Positions 17,797-27,410 of a stretch of 64,000 nt of DNA are shown piece by piece. This stretch comes from Pontibacter sp. HSC-14F20 (lineage in GTDB: Bacteria; Bacteroidota; Bacteroidia; Cytophagales; Hymenobacteraceae): assembly GCF_019599265.1 (NCBI RefSeq), contig NZ_JAHZTC010000006.1:62001-126000 (forward strand), written 5' to 3'. The position numbers and the translations under genes were made by a program. Under the pieces are notes generated by a model. It made no database searches, was not told the DNA's origin, and saw nothing but the letters and a program-made list of their open reading frames with translations. Numbering within the stretch: the first letter of the stretch is position 1; each line of letters opens with the position of its first letter.

Positions 17797-18540
17797 GTGT
17801 TTGGTCCCATAAAACCGGTACGGCGTTTCTATCACAGCCTATTTACCAAGGATAGAGAGATAGTGCGCGCCATTTCCGGAATTATTGGCAGCACGCCCGA
17901 TAACATACGCCTGTACAAACTGGCGCTCACACACACGTCCTTTGCGCGCCAGAACCTGGCCAGCAAGCACGATACCAATGAGCGTCTGGAGTTCTTAGGC
18001 GATGCGGTACTCGGAACGGTAGTGGCTGAACTGCTTTTCAAAAAATTCCCTTACGAAGACGAGGGCTTTATGACAGAGATGCGCTCACGGATCGTAAACC
18101 GGGAGTCACTCAATCATATCGCCATGAAAATTGGCCTGAACCTGCTGGTAAAGGTCGATACCTCGGGTGGGCAGAGTGCCCGTCATAAATCTGTACATGG
18201 CAATGCTCTGGAGGCCCTTGTTGGCGCCATATACCTGGACAAAGGGTATACAACAACCCGACAGTTCATATTAGGCAAGTTGATCAAGCCGCACGTAGAC
18301 CTGCACAAACTGGTCAACACTACATCAAACTTCAAGAGTAAACTCATCGAGTGGGCGCAAAGCCAGAATGCCGAAATCCGGTTCGAGATTGTAAATCGCA
18401 AGAACCAAGGCAACACAACAGAATTTACCTGCGAGATCTACCTAAACGATAAGCCGGTTGCCGTAGGCGTGGGCCTCTCCAAGAAAAAAGCCGATCAGGC
18501 TGCTGCTGAAAAGGCGCTGGAAGTACTCAATATCAGTTAA
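17797..18540 (+). CDS. rnc: ribonuclease III
   Basis: Cleaves double-stranded RNA in rRNA maturation and mRNA turnover. A 247-residue protein with the signature NERLEFLGDAVLGTVVAELL, a second acidic site in VHGNALEALVGAIYLDKGY, and a C-terminal dsRNA-binding domain (NFKSKLIEWAQ through KKKADQAAAEKAL). The start is GTG directly after the fabF TAG (TAGGTG), so reinitiation is likely. The acpP-fabF-rnc order is widely conserved. Confidence 0.95.
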   Translation: MFGPIKPVRRFYHSLFTKDREIVRAISGIIGSTPDNIRLYKLALTHTSFARQNLASKHDTNERLEFLGDAVLGTVVAELLFKKFPYEDEGFMTEMRSRIVNRESLNHIAMKIGLNLLVKVDTSGGQSARHKSVHGNALEALVGAIYLDKGYTTTRQFILGKLIKPHVDLHKLVNTTSNFKSKLIEWAQSQNAEIRFEIVNRKNQGNTTEFTCEIYLNDKPVAVGVGLSKKKADQAAAEKALEVLNIS

Positions 18541-18717
18541 GGCTGCATTTCTATTATTGGACATAGTTCCCACATCCATCTAACACAACCATTTCTGCTT
18601 TCTTATACCTGAATTGCCCCTGTAGGTGTCAGGCTATACCTGTTCAGGGTATAATGGTTCTTTATTTGGCCGCCAAAGCTTAACTTGCTTCCGTATTGTT
18701 GCGTTAGAAAACACACT

Positions 18718-20598
18718 ATGGAAGAAACTAAACTGATACTGGCGGGGGCTGCCCTGAATCAGACCCCACTTGACTGGGAAGCCAACCTGCTCAATATCCG
18801 ATCTGCTATCATTGAAGCCAGCACCCGCAATGTGGACATCCTGTTGCTGCCTGAGCTTTGCATTACAGGCTACGGCTGCGAAGACATGTTTCTGCACCCC
18901 TGGTTTGCAGATGAGACATTCGACAAGCTGCTCCAGGTAAAAGAGTGGTGCGATAACATGACGGTGTGCCTGGGTGTGCACGTGATCATCGGGCAGGATG
19001 TTTTTAATACGGCTTGCGTTATCAAAAACAAAGAGATTATAGGCTTTACGGCTAAGCAGTTTCTTGCCCGTGATGGAATACACTACGAGCCCCGCTGGTT
19101 CACGCCGTGGCCAGCCAATGTAGTAGAGGAGTTTGAGATGAAGGGCAAGCGTTACCCGATCGGCGATATTGTATATGAAGAGAATGGTGTAAAATATGCC
19201 TTTGAAATATGCGAGGATGCCTGGCGAGCCAACCGCCCGGCCGAGCGCCACATGCAGAAGGGCGTGCAACTGATCCTGAACCCGAGTGCCAGCCACTTTG
19301 CTCTGAGCAAGACGGACCTGCGCCATCGCCTCGTAGTGGAAGCCTCCAAGAAATATCAGTGCGCTTACCTATATGCTAACCTGCTTGGAAACGAGTCGGG
19401 TCGTGTGATCTTTGATGGCGAAGTACTGATTGCCCAAAACGGAAAGTTGATTCGCCGTAATGAGCTGCTGTGCTTTAAGGACGTAGACCTGGAGTGCGCT
19501 GAAGTTAGCTTTGGCCCTAGCCCGGTAATAGCCGAAACAATTGAGTACCTGCCGCCCATTGATGAGAATGCCGAACTGATTGCTGCCCTGAGCCTGGCAT
19601 TGTTCGACTACATGCGTAAGAGCCGCAGCCGTGGTTTTGTGCTTTCGCTGAGCGGTGGTGCCGACTCGTCGTGCTGCGCTGTGGCTGTGGCCGAAATGGT
19701 GCGCCGTGGCGTCGACAGCCTGGGTGTGACAGGTTTTGTGACCAAAGCCCGCATGTTTTCGCTTAAAGATGCCGAGTATTTTGAGGGATTACCGCAGGAC
19801 CAGGTGGTAAGGCAGTTGGTAGGTCGTATACTCACCTGTGCTTACCAGGGCACTGTCAATTCTTCTGAAGCCACTTATACCTCAGCCAAAGAGCTGGCTG
19901 AGTCCCTCGGAGCTGTGTTCCACGACTGGACCATCGATGAGGAAGTGAAGGGCTATACCTCAAAAATAGAGGGTGCGCTGGAGCGTGATTTAACCTGGGA
20001 GCAGGACGACGTGACTTTGCAGAACATTCAGGCCCGTGTACGTGCTCCTGCCATCTGGATGCTGGCCAATATCAAGAATGCCTTGTTGCTGGCAACCTCT
20101 AACCGAAGCGAGGCGGCCGTGGGCTATGCTACCATGGATGGCGACACAGCCGGCAGTATTTCCCCGATAGCAGGCATAGACAAAGCCTTCATTCGCCAGT
20201 TTTTGATCTGGATGCAGGAGGAATTAGGCTACCTGGGGCTGGACTATGTGAATAACCTGCAACCTACAGCCGAGTTGCGCCCTTCTTCTGAAAACCAGAC
20301 GGATGAAAAGGACCTGATGCCTTACGAAATCCTGAACATGATCGAGCGGCTGGCCTGGTACGACCGACTCTCACCGCAGCAGGTAGTAGATAAACTCGAA
20401 GGAGAGAACGTAGCACCGATTGAATCACTGAAGGGCTATGTACATAGGTTCTATACCTTGTGGTCGCGCAATCAGTGGAAACGTGAACGCTATGCCCCGG
20501 GCTTCCACCTCGATGACTATAATCTGGACCCGAGAAGCTGGCTGCGTTATCCGATCCTGAGCGGCGGGTTTCGGGAGGAACTCAGCAAGCTGAAATAG
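18718..20598 (+). CDS. nadE: glutamine-dependent NAD(+) synthetase
   Basis: Amidates nicotinic acid adenine dinucleotide to NAD using ammonia from glutamine. From ATG 18718 it is 626 aa. The N-terminal nitrilase-type glutaminase domain (about 1-270) has LLLPELCITGYGCED and the cysteine in FEICEDAWRANRPAE. The C-terminal synthetase domain begins at about residue 300 with the ATP loop LSLSGGADSSCC, then LLATSNRSEAAVGY and GDTAGSISPIAGIDK. Earlier TTG starts would add residues without family support. Confidence 0.95.
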   Translation: MEETKLILAGAALNQTPLDWEANLLNIRSAIIEASTRNVDILLLPELCITGYGCEDMFLHPWFADETFDKLLQVKEWCDNMTVCLGVHVIIGQDVFNTACVIKNKEIIGFTAKQFLARDGIHYEPRWFTPWPANVVEEFEMKGKRYPIGDIVYEENGVKYAFEICEDAWRANRPAERHMQKGVQLILNPSASHFALSKTDLRHRLVVEASKKYQCAYLYANLLGNESGRVIFDGEVLIAQNGKLIRRNELLCFKDVDLECAEVSFGPSPVIAETIEYLPPIDENAELIAALSLALFDYMRKSRSRGFVLSLSGGADSSCCAVAVAEMVRRGVDSLGVTGFVTKARMFSLKDAEYFEGLPQDQVVRQLVGRILTCAYQGTVNSSEATYTSAKELAESLGAVFHDWTIDEEVKGYTSKIEGALERDLTWEQDDVTLQNIQARVRAPAIWMLANIKNALLLATSNRSEAAVGYATMDGDTAGSISPIAGIDKAFIRQFLIWMQEELGYLGLDYVNNLQPTAELRPSSENQTDEKDLMPYEILNMIERLAWYDRLSPQQVVDKLEGENVAPIESLKGYVHRFYTLWSRNQWKRERYAPGFHLDDYNLDPRSWLRYPILSGGFREELSKLK

Positions 20599-20770
20599 GA
20601 GCATAAACTTATACCTGTAAAAGGCACTATCCTATACCTGTGAGAGCAGGGCAGGAGGGTGCCTTTCTCTTTTGCAGCAATACCTGTGGATAAATATACT
20701 TATACCTGTCTGGCGCTGATTTTTTAGCTTTGCTAAATATTGTAACTTTGGCAGAACCATACCATTGTAT

Positions 20771-21613
20771 ATGAGCATTCTGAACTATATAACCTGGGAT
20801 GTAAGTCCTTCCATCTTTTCTATCGGCTCCTTTGAGGTGCGCTGGTACGGCCTCCTGTTCGCACTGGCTTTTGTGTTCGGACAACGCATCCTGACCAAAA
20901 TCTATGTGGCTGAGGGCCGCACAGAAGGTGATGTGGATGTGATCACCCTGTACATGATCATCGGCACAGTTGTCGGCGCGCGTTTAGGCCATACCTTGTT
21001 TTACCAACCTGAGTATTACCTGAGTAACCCGATTGAGATTCTTAAAATCTGGGAAGGCGGACTGGCCAGCCATGGTGCTACTATTGGTATCTTGCTGGCT
21101 TTGTGGCTGTTTAGCCGCAAACATCATTTTGATTATATGTGGGTGCTGGACCGGATCGTGATTGTGGTAGCATTGGGCGGTGCGCTCATCCGACTGGGGA
21201 ACCTGATGAATTCTGAAATTTTTGGTCGTCCGACGGACCTGCCGTGGGGCTTTATCTTTGTGCGTCAAAGCGAATACTCGCACGTGCCGCGCCATCCAAC
21301 GCAGTTGTACGAATCATTCAGTGTATTCCTGCTGTTTGTGCTGCTTTACTGGCTCTGGAAAAAATACAAAGAAGCCCTGCCAAAAGGTTTGCTGTTTGGC
21401 ATTTTCGTAACAGCTCTGTTCACGTTCCGTTTCCTGGTTGAGTTCCTGAAAGAGGTGCAGGTAGAAAAAGAGACGACAATGGCACTGAACATCGGCCAGC
21501 AGCTGAGCATTCCGCTTATCATAATTGGTTTGATCATCCTCCTCAGGGTATGGCGCAATCCGAAACCGGCTTTGCCTGGCGGGAAACCTGCCCGGGAAGT
21601 AGCCCGAAAGTAG
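20771..21613 (+). CDS. lgt: prolipoprotein diacylglyceryl transferase
   Basis: Transfers diacylglycerol from phosphatidylglycerol to the lipobox cysteine of prelipoproteins. A 280-residue, seven-helix inner-membrane protein. FEVRWYGLLFALAFV, WEGGLASHGATIG, the signature ALGGALIRLGNLMNSEIFGR and RHPTQLYES are conserved. The window encodes several lipoproteins that need it. TAACTTTG at 20743-20750 is a plausible -7 box. ATG 20771 is preferred to the TTG two codons earlier. Confidence 0.94.
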   Translation: MSILNYITWDVSPSIFSIGSFEVRWYGLLFALAFVFGQRILTKIYVAEGRTEGDVDVITLYMIIGTVVGARLGHTLFYQPEYYLSNPIEILKIWEGGLASHGATIGILLALWLFSRKHHFDYMWVLDRIVIVVALGGALIRLGNLMNSEIFGRPTDLPWGFIFVRQSEYSHVPRHPTQLYESFSVFLLFVLLYWLWKKYKEALPKGLLFGIFVTALFTFRFLVEFLKEVQVEKETTMALNIGQQLSIPLIIIGLIILLRVWRNPKPALPGGKPAREVARK

Positions 21614-21629
21614 ACTTCAGTTTAGAAAC

Positions 21630-21664
21630 AGAAACGGCCAGCAAGTATGCTGGCCGTTTTGCTT
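21630..21664 (+). terminator. lgt terminator
   Basis: AAACGGCCAGCA pairs with TGCTGGCCGTTT around AGTA, followed by TGCTTTT. Confidence 0.85.
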
Positions 21665-21679
21665 TTATGAAGATCCGGT

Positions 21680-22534
21680 TTAGTCTAGGCTATACCTGAA
21701 CAGGCCGCCGTCTTCGCTTGTGATCACGAGGGTATTTTCATTTTCGAATGCCACTGCCTCGGTTTGCCCGGCTTCCTTGATATTCACCTTCTGATAATCG
21801 CCTTTGTAGAAGGCAGCTGGTTCACCCACATTTTGGAAAATGTGCAAGCCACCTTCACTCACGAGCGCCACCCTACTGCCATCAGCGTTGCTGGCTGCGC
21901 CAGTTACAGGTACACCCAGTTTATGACTGCCCAGCAATTTGGCCTTGTACTGACCGCCGCTGTCGGGCAACTCGTATACCTTAGCTGTCTCCTTTCTACC
22001 CCTGTCCTTCGACACCAGGTATAGCTTGCCACCCTGCCAGAAAATGGCCTCCACATCGTAGTTCATATCCTTTTTGGAAGGCGGAAATGCTTTCTGGTCT
22101 TCGTAGGTATACCGGATTGCCTCAATCTGCTCTGGCTTGTCGAGTTGGAGTTTGTAGATGGCCAGCTCCTTGCGCTTGTTGTTGTTATTGCCCGTATCGG
22201 CTATGTAGATGTTCCCTTTGCTGTCAAGCGCCAGGTCTTCCCAGTCCACATTGGGCAGATTCAGTTTAATGGTCTCTATTAGTTTTCCTTTACGATCTAT
22301 CAGGTAGAGGTGCGGTTTGTTACCTGCATCGTTGTGCGTGATGTAGGCGTCCCGCTCAGGTATAAACTCAACCCCGGAGCTTTCACCTATCGGAGAACGT
22401 AGTGTTCCCATCCGGACCAGTTTGCCAGTAGCCGCTTCGGGATTGGTGACGTTGTCGGTAGGCCGCCCCAAGAAGTAAAAGAGGGCCACCATCACAGGTA
22501 AAAAAAAGGCTAGTATTTTCAGCATGAGCTTCAT
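21680..22534 (-). CDS. beta-propeller-like exported protein, unknown
   Basis: A 284-residue protein with an N-terminal membrane anchor or signal (LKILAFFLPVMVALFYFL) and repeated short beta strands. GVEFIPERDAYITHNDAGN, WEDLALDSKGNIYIADTGNN and DVEAIFWQGGKLYLVSKDRG resemble NHL/YncE-type propellers. The DTGNN segment suggests calcium or ligand binding by analogy only. It is convergent with lgt across a terminator and has no obvious partner. Confidence 0.7.
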   Translation of the reverse strand: MKLMLKILAFFLPVMVALFYFLGRPTDNVTNPEAATGKLVRMGTLRSPIGESSGVEFIPERDAYITHNDAGNKPHLYLIDRKGKLIETIKLNLPNVDWEDLALDSKGNIYIADTGNNNNKRKELAIYKLQLDKPEQIEAIRYTYEDQKAFPPSKKDMNYDVEAIFWQGGKLYLVSKDRGRKETAKVYELPDSGGQYKAKLLGSHKLGVPVTGAASNADGSRVALVSEGGLHIFQNVGEPAAFYKGDYQKVNIKEAGQTEAVAFENENTLVITSEDGGLFRYSLD

Positions 22535-22648
22535 AAGGTTCTTTTAAACAAAGGCACGTTAAGGTATAACGGAAAGCAAAAGCCCTGTGGTTGCGTACAA
22601 CCTGTAAATACCCGTTTTTTTACCGGAAAACTGTTTTAAACCGTGGTG

Positions 22649-23044
22649 ATGGAGATAAAGAAGATAAAAGAAACCTGCCTTTACATAGACGATCTGGAAC
22701 GTAGCCGTCAGTTTTATCATGGAATATTGGGATTGCCTGTGATCGGAGAGGTGAAAGAACGCCATATTTTTTTCAGGGCTGGTGAGTCGGTGCTGCTCTG
22801 CTTCCTGCCGGAGGCTTCCAGGAAAGGGGGAACGCTGCCTCCGCATTTTGGCTCGGGACAGCTGCACCTGGCTTTCGAGGTTAGCCGGAATAATTACGGT
22901 GACTGGAAAAGTAAAATAGAGAAGGCAGCTATACCTATAGAACAGGAATATGATTGGGGACGAGGTTTCCTGTCGTTCTACTTCCGCGACCCGGACCAGC
23001 ACTTGCTGGAAGTTGTAATGGAAGGGATGTGGGAGAAAGACTGA
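22649..23044 (+). CDS. VOC (glyoxalase/bleomycin-resistance) family protein
   Basis: A 131-residue protein from ATG 22649 with two beta-alpha-beta-beta-beta units. TCLYIDDLERSRQFYHGILGLPV is the usual opening, and HLAFEVS and SFYFRDPDQHLLEVV contain the usual metal or substrate positions (His in QLHLAF, Glu in LLEVV). The substrate is unknown; fosfomycin-type or dioxygenase-type roles cannot be distinguished. Confidence 0.85.
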   Translation: MEIKKIKETCLYIDDLERSRQFYHGILGLPVIGEVKERHIFFRAGESVLLCFLPEASRKGGTLPPHFGSGQLHLAFEVSRNNYGDWKSKIEKAAIPIEQEYDWGRGFLSFYFRDPDQHLLEVVMEGMWEKD

Positions 23045-23073
23045 TGCACCACGCCCAGGTATAGCCTGTAAAA

Positions 23074-23105
23074 ACAAAGCCCCGGCGTATTGGCCAGGGC
23101 TTTGT
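23074..23105. terminator. terminator between VOC and PEGA genes
   Basis: ACAAAGCCC pairs with GGGCTTTGT. The T-run (TTTGTTTTTAC) is on the minus strand, so it mainly serves the PEGA gene. Confidence 0.75.
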
Positions 23106-23128
23106 CGTATCTCAAAAGCGGGGAATGC

Positions 23129-24469
23129 TTATTGCAGTCGTGCCTGAATCTCTTCGATTAGACCGTCGTAGCGCTTCAGCAGACGACCCCAGTCTTTGAA
23201 GTCTTCATCGTCTTTCACACTAATGTTGCGCGCCGTGTTGTTCTCACGCTCGTGGCGCTGGCTCACGATCTTCACCACATAGGTTAGGTCGTTGGAGTTA
23301 CCGCCGCTGCTCACAATCACACGGGTGCGGATCATGTTCGCGCCGTTAAAGTTCTGCACCTGCCAGGCACTGGTCAGGTAACCTGTGTTGTAGTCTACCG
23401 TCTCCAGCACATCAAAACGCTTGGTAATGATCGAGCTCAGGATTCTCCAGGCATCAGCCGGGTCAACAGTTTTGTTTATAGGGATAGTGATGCGCACATT
23501 GGCCATATCCGAAGAAATAGAAGAGGTATAGGCCTCGTCTACGGCAAGTTCTACAAATTCTGTTGGCTCCGGAGCCTGCATGTTTTCCTGGTTGCAATAG
23601 TTTTTGATATAACGTATGAAACCGTCTTTGGTCACGCGCACTTCTACGCAGCCGTTCTTAGGCACTTTCAGGTCGTATTTGCCCACACCTACTACTTTGC
23701 CGGCTACCTCGATGTTGGCATCAGCCGGAGAGGACGTGATTTTCACCAGACGATCCTCGAGCAGGGCGCGGCTACGAAGCGGAGGTAGCGGGTCAGTGGC
23801 TGGTTTGTTGCAGTATACCTGCACCACTTCTGCAAATCCATCCTTTGTTACGGTCACTGTTACGCAAGTACCGAAAGGTACGCTCACGTCTGTGTTGCCA
23901 CGGCCGCTTACCACACCGTTCAGCGCTACAGAGGCATCAGCCGGAATCACTTCCAGGCGCACCTGGCGGTCTTTCAGTTCAAAAAAGTCTTTTACAGGAG
24001 GTGCTTCACGATCTTTCTGGTTGTAGTATACCTTCGTTTGTGGCGCAAAACCGGGCTTTTTAACCTCCACATTCAGGAACTTGTCTTTCTCCACAACCAG
24101 GTTGATACGCTTTGTACCAGCCAGGCGACCGTCAATGTAAATCTCTGCATCGTAAGGTTCTACACTAATGTCGATCAGGCGGTTAGCCAGCTCAATTTTT
24201 TGCTCTTTATCCCACTTCATCGTGCGGGGGAACTCACGGATCACGGGCTCATAGCCCTCTTTTACAACAGCAATGCGGTTACGGGAGTCTTTGTTCAGCT
24301 TCAACTCGATACCGCCGACGCCAAGCTCAGTTACAGGGGTATTGTCCGCATCGTTCAGCAAAAAGAATTTAGCATCGGGGAAGTTAGCGGCGATGTTAAT
24401 TTTGCTTTGTGCAAAAGAAGAAAACGCCAGAAGGCAATAAATGAAGGATAAGTAGAAAATTCTCCTCAT
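23129..24469 (-). CDS. exported PEGA-domain protein
   Basis: A 446-residue protein with a signal peptide (MRRIFYLSFIYCLLAFSSFA). Three PEGA-type repeats are visible: around 97-165 (ISVEPYDAEIYIDGRLAG), 170-235 (LEVIPADASVALNGVVSG) and 242-305 (ITSSPADANIEVAGKVVG). The last two each end with a CN motif after an aromatic residue. A C-terminal domain (about 325-446) of alpha/beta character follows (WRILSSIITKRFDVLETVDY). PEGA domains are surface-associated beta modules. The role is not known. Confidence 0.78.
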   Translation of the reverse strand: MRRIFYLSFIYCLLAFSSFAQSKINIAANFPDAKFFLLNDADNTPVTELGVGGIELKLNKDSRNRIAVVKEGYEPVIREFPRTMKWDKEQKIELANRLIDISVEPYDAEIYIDGRLAGTKRINLVVEKDKFLNVEVKKPGFAPQTKVYYNQKDREAPPVKDFFELKDRQVRLEVIPADASVALNGVVSGRGNTDVSVPFGTCVTVTVTKDGFAEVVQVYCNKPATDPLPPLRSRALLEDRLVKITSSPADANIEVAGKVVGVGKYDLKVPKNGCVEVRVTKDGFIRYIKNYCNQENMQAPEPTEFVELAVDEAYTSSISSDMANVRITIPINKTVDPADAWRILSSIITKRFDVLETVDYNTGYLTSAWQVQNFNGANMIRTRVIVSSGGNSNDLTYVVKIVSQRHERENNTARNISVKDDEDFKDWGRLLKRYDGLIEEIQARLQ

Positions 24470-24697
24470 AAGAAATAAGTAAAGTGAGTAATTATAAAAA
24501 AGGTTGGTTGCAGTTTTATCACTGCAAATTTAATTAAAATTATTTAAATTTATATATAAGGATTTGTGTATCAATGAAAATACCTAAAAGTGGGTACTCT
24601 TTAATTGCTATAAATAAACGTGTAGCAGGTGTTATGAGAAGGAGAAAAATAAGCCTCTGGAGACGTATTTCTGCATTGAAAAGTACGTATTTTAGGT

Positions 24698-25333
24698 TTA
24701 TTTTAGCTTTAGCAGCAGCTCAGGTGAGATAGTATGGCCTCCGTCGAAGGTATAAACTTGTGGCGAAATGCCGAGTCGGTTCATGACCTGATGTTGGTGC
24801 TCCAACTTTTCCGGCGTGATAAACTCGTCCTGCGTTCCGTACACCACATCCACCGGTATACCTGCAAACCCCTTTTTGCCTGACTCAAAAGAGATATCTT
24901 CGGGGAAAGAAGCGGCCCAAAGCACAAGGTGGTGGTAAGGCACCTGCCTGGTTGCCAGCCAGCGGCAAACCGTAGCGCCTCCCTGCGAAAAACCCAGGAC
25001 ATGCACCCGCACATCGGTTGGGACTTGCAGCAAGATTTCCTGCAGAAGCAAATTCAGATAAGCCGACTGGTCTTCTATTTCTGAAAGCCGGTCTTCCTTC
25101 GTCATCCAGGTAGCACCTACCCGTCCTGAAAAACCATCCAGGTAAAAGCGGGAAAGTCCTTCTGGTGCCACCACTAAAGTTGCGCCATCATCCAGCACGG
25201 CAAAATGGCGGAGGAAGTAGCGGGCCAGCTGCCCATAGCCATGGCAAACTACCCAAACATCACGGGTATGTTTTGAGGGCGTTCCCAAGGTATAGTAGCG
25301 TGCCGTACGTGGCACTGTCAGCTTATGCTCCAT
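24698..25333 (-). CDS. alpha/beta hydrolase, phospholipase/carboxylesterase type
   Basis: A 211-residue esterase from ATG 25333. The frame is open 17 codons further upstream, but that extension reads the spacer repeat (TTCACTCATTCATTAAC...). VVCHGYGQLARYFLRHF is the oxyanion region, LGFSQGGATVCRWL carries the nucleophile serine, VVYGTQDEFITPEKL the aspartate, and DGGHTIS the histidine. The substrate is unknown. About 230 bases of AT-rich spacer separate it from the PEGA gene. Confidence 0.85.
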   Translation of the reverse strand: MEHKLTVPRTARYYTLGTPSKHTRDVWVVCHGYGQLARYFLRHFAVLDDGATLVVAPEGLSRFYLDGFSGRVGATWMTKEDRLSEIEDQSAYLNLLLQEILLQVPTDVRVHVLGFSQGGATVCRWLATRQVPYHHLVLWAASFPEDISFESGKKGFAGIPVDVVYGTQDEFITPEKLEHQHQVMNRLGISPQVYTFDGGHTISPELLLKLK

Positions 25334-25343
25334 GGTGGTATTG

Positions 25344-25430
25344 CGTGAGTGAGTTAATGAATGAGTGAATTGTATAATGTTCATGGAGAAAAAATCACTC
25401 CATCACTAACTCACTCATTCACTCAATTTA
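25344..25430. repeat. inverted GAGTGAATGAGTGAGTTA simple repeat
   Basis: GTGAGTGAGTTAATGAATGAGTGAATT is mirrored by ACTAACTCACTCATTCACTCAATT. Related runs lie at 589-616 and 28986-29125, all next to gene ends. Confidence 0.6.
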
Positions 25431-25913
25431 TTAAAGGTGTTCTTTTGTGAACTGGAAGGGCAGGAGGTCGGCTACGCTGCGTAGGCGGTAGAACTTGTCT
25501 TCCGGGCCCTGTAAGAGCACAAGTATAGGTTCACCTTGTTTGTACTCGTACTCAGCCATCACCTGGCGACAGGCGCCGCAAGGCATGGCCGGTAGAAAGT
25601 GCTGTTCACTTCTACGGCGGGCCGTTACGGCGATCAGCTTTATCTTTTTGTTCGGGTGGTTGGCGCTCAGGGCGAACAGAGCGGTACGCTCGGCACAAAG
25701 GCCGGAAGGGTAAGCCGCATTCTCCTGGTTGTTTCCTTTGAACATAGAGTTGTCTTCAAGCACGAGGGCAGCGCCTACCAGAAAGTTGGAATAGGGGGCA
25801 TATGCATCGTTTGCCGCTTGTTGAGCTAGCGACATCGCCTCGCGCTCCTGTTGGGTAAGTTCGTCTGCCGAGAGTACGTCGATGCAGATATGTATATTCA
25901 GCTCACTTGCCAT
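25431..25913 (-). CDS. cdd: cytidine deaminase
   Basis: Deaminates cytidine and deoxycytidine in pyrimidine salvage. A 160-residue protein. The zinc site is complete: GLCAERTALF (Cys73, catalytic Glu75) and MPCGACRQVM (Cys112, Cys115). NNQENAAYPSG is the substrate loop. It lies in a minus-strand run with the esterase and is divergent from the saccharopine dehydrogenase-like gene. Confidence 0.94.
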   Translation of the reverse strand: MASELNIHICIDVLSADELTQQEREAMSLAQQAANDAYAPYSNFLVGAALVLEDNSMFKGNNQENAAYPSGLCAERTALFALSANHPNKKIKLIAVTARRRSEQHFLPAMPCGACRQVMAEYEYKQGEPILVLLQGPEDKFYRLRSVADLLPFQFTKEHL

Positions 25914-26040
25914 TTAAGACCTTGTAGGTATAAAAATTAGAAAAGGGCTATAAATTTAACGGAATATTCTGATAAAACAATGCAAAAGATTGGCCTTGCA
26001 GGGGGTAATTGCTAAATTCAAACGCAACGATACGAATACT

Positions 26041-27375
26041 ATGAAGAAAATACTTTTACTCGGGGCCGGTCGCTCCGCCTCTTCGCTTATCTCATACCTG
26101 TTACAACACGCTCCCACTGAGAACTGGCACATCACCATCGGCGATATTAACGTGGATCATCTCCGGGATAAACTCGCGCAACTGGATTTCGCTGATGCCA
26201 TTGTTTTTAACGTGCACGACGATGCGCAACGCGAAGCAGAGGTAAGCAAAGCCGACCTGGTGATTTCGCTTTTGCCGGCAATCTTTCACATAGAAGTAGC
26301 CCGTGAGTGTATGAAACAGGAGAAACATCTGATCACGGCGTCCTACGTTTCACCGGAGTTCAGGGAGCTGCACGAAGAAGCGAAGCGTAAAAATCTGACC
26401 ATTATGATGGAGTCCGGCCTTGACCCAGGTATAGACCACATGTCGGCAATGTCCGTGATACAGCGGGTGCAAGGTATGGGCGGCAAGATCACGTCTTTCA
26501 AATCCTATACGGGCGGACTGGTAGCGCCGGAGTCGGATAACAACCCCTGGAACTACAAGTTCAGTTGGAACCCGCGCAACGTGGTGCTGGCAGGGCAGGG
26601 AACGGCCAAGTACATCAAGAATGGCGAGTATAAGTACATACCTTACCACCAGCTTTTTAAGCGAACTGATGAGCTGTATGTGGAGGGCTATGGCCATTTC
26701 GACGGTTATGCTAACCGCGACTCGCTGAGCTACCGGGAGCATTATGGCCTACAGGATATCCCGACCATGCTGCGTGGTACGTTGCGCCGTGTTGGTTATT
26801 GCGATGCCTGGCACGTGTTTGTGCAACTGGGTTTCACTGACGATAGCTATGACCTGGAAGGTGTGGCCGGTATGACGTACCGAAGCTACCTGGAAGCATT
26901 TCTTCCGCCTGCTGCTTCTGCCGATGAAACGCCGCAACAGCGCTTGTGCCGCTACTTAGGTATAGCGCCTGAAGGTGGGATCATGGAAAAACTGGAATGG
27001 CTCGGCTTGTTTGAAGAAACGCCCTTGGAGATGCAGGCCGCCACACCGGCGCAGGTGCTCGAAAAAATACTGGTTGGCAAATGGAAGCTGGAGCCCGGCG
27101 ATAAAGATATGATCGTAATGCAGCACCTGTTTGAGTACGAACTGAATGGCGAGCAACACGAACTCACTTCCTCTTTGGTGGTGCTCGGCGACGATGAAGT
27201 ACAGACCGCTATGGCCAAAACCGTAGGCTTGCCGGTAGGTATACTGGCGAAGCTCCTCCTGCAAGGCAAGATTGAAAGACGCGGCGTAGTTATACCTATT
27301 CACCCGGATCTATACGAACCCGTGTTGGAAGAGCTGAAAGGGTATGGCGTTGATTTTGTGGAGGTAGAAAAGTAG
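26041..27375 (+). CDS. saccharopine dehydrogenase family protein
   Basis: A 444-residue NAD(P)-dependent oxidoreductase. The start at ATG 26041 gives MKKILLLGAGRSASSL with the Rossmann loop GAGRSA (8-13) directly at the N terminus. ADLVISLLPAIFH, HLITASYVS, ESGLDPGIDHMSAM and GGLVAPESDNNPWNYKFSW match saccharopine reductase/LKR-SDH type enzymes, suggesting lysine degradation, though related carboxynorspermidine dehydrogenases share the fold. There is no linked lysine gene in the window. Confidence 0.86.
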   Translation: MKKILLLGAGRSASSLISYLLQHAPTENWHITIGDINVDHLRDKLAQLDFADAIVFNVHDDAQREAEVSKADLVISLLPAIFHIEVARECMKQEKHLITASYVSPEFRELHEEAKRKNLTIMMESGLDPGIDHMSAMSVIQRVQGMGGKITSFKSYTGGLVAPESDNNPWNYKFSWNPRNVVLAGQGTAKYIKNGEYKYIPYHQLFKRTDELYVEGYGHFDGYANRDSLSYREHYGLQDIPTMLRGTLRRVGYCDAWHVFVQLGFTDDSYDLEGVAGMTYRSYLEAFLPPAASADETPQQRLCRYLGIAPEGGIMEKLEWLGLFEETPLEMQAATPAQVLEKILVGKWKLEPGDKDMIVMQHLFEYELNGEQHELTSSLVVLGDDEVQTAMAKTVGLPVGILAKLLLQGKIERRGVVIPIHPDLYEPVLEELKGYGVDFVEVEK

Positions 27376-27410
27376 AAGCGGCGCATTAGCAGGTATAGCC
27401 GCTGGCAGTT

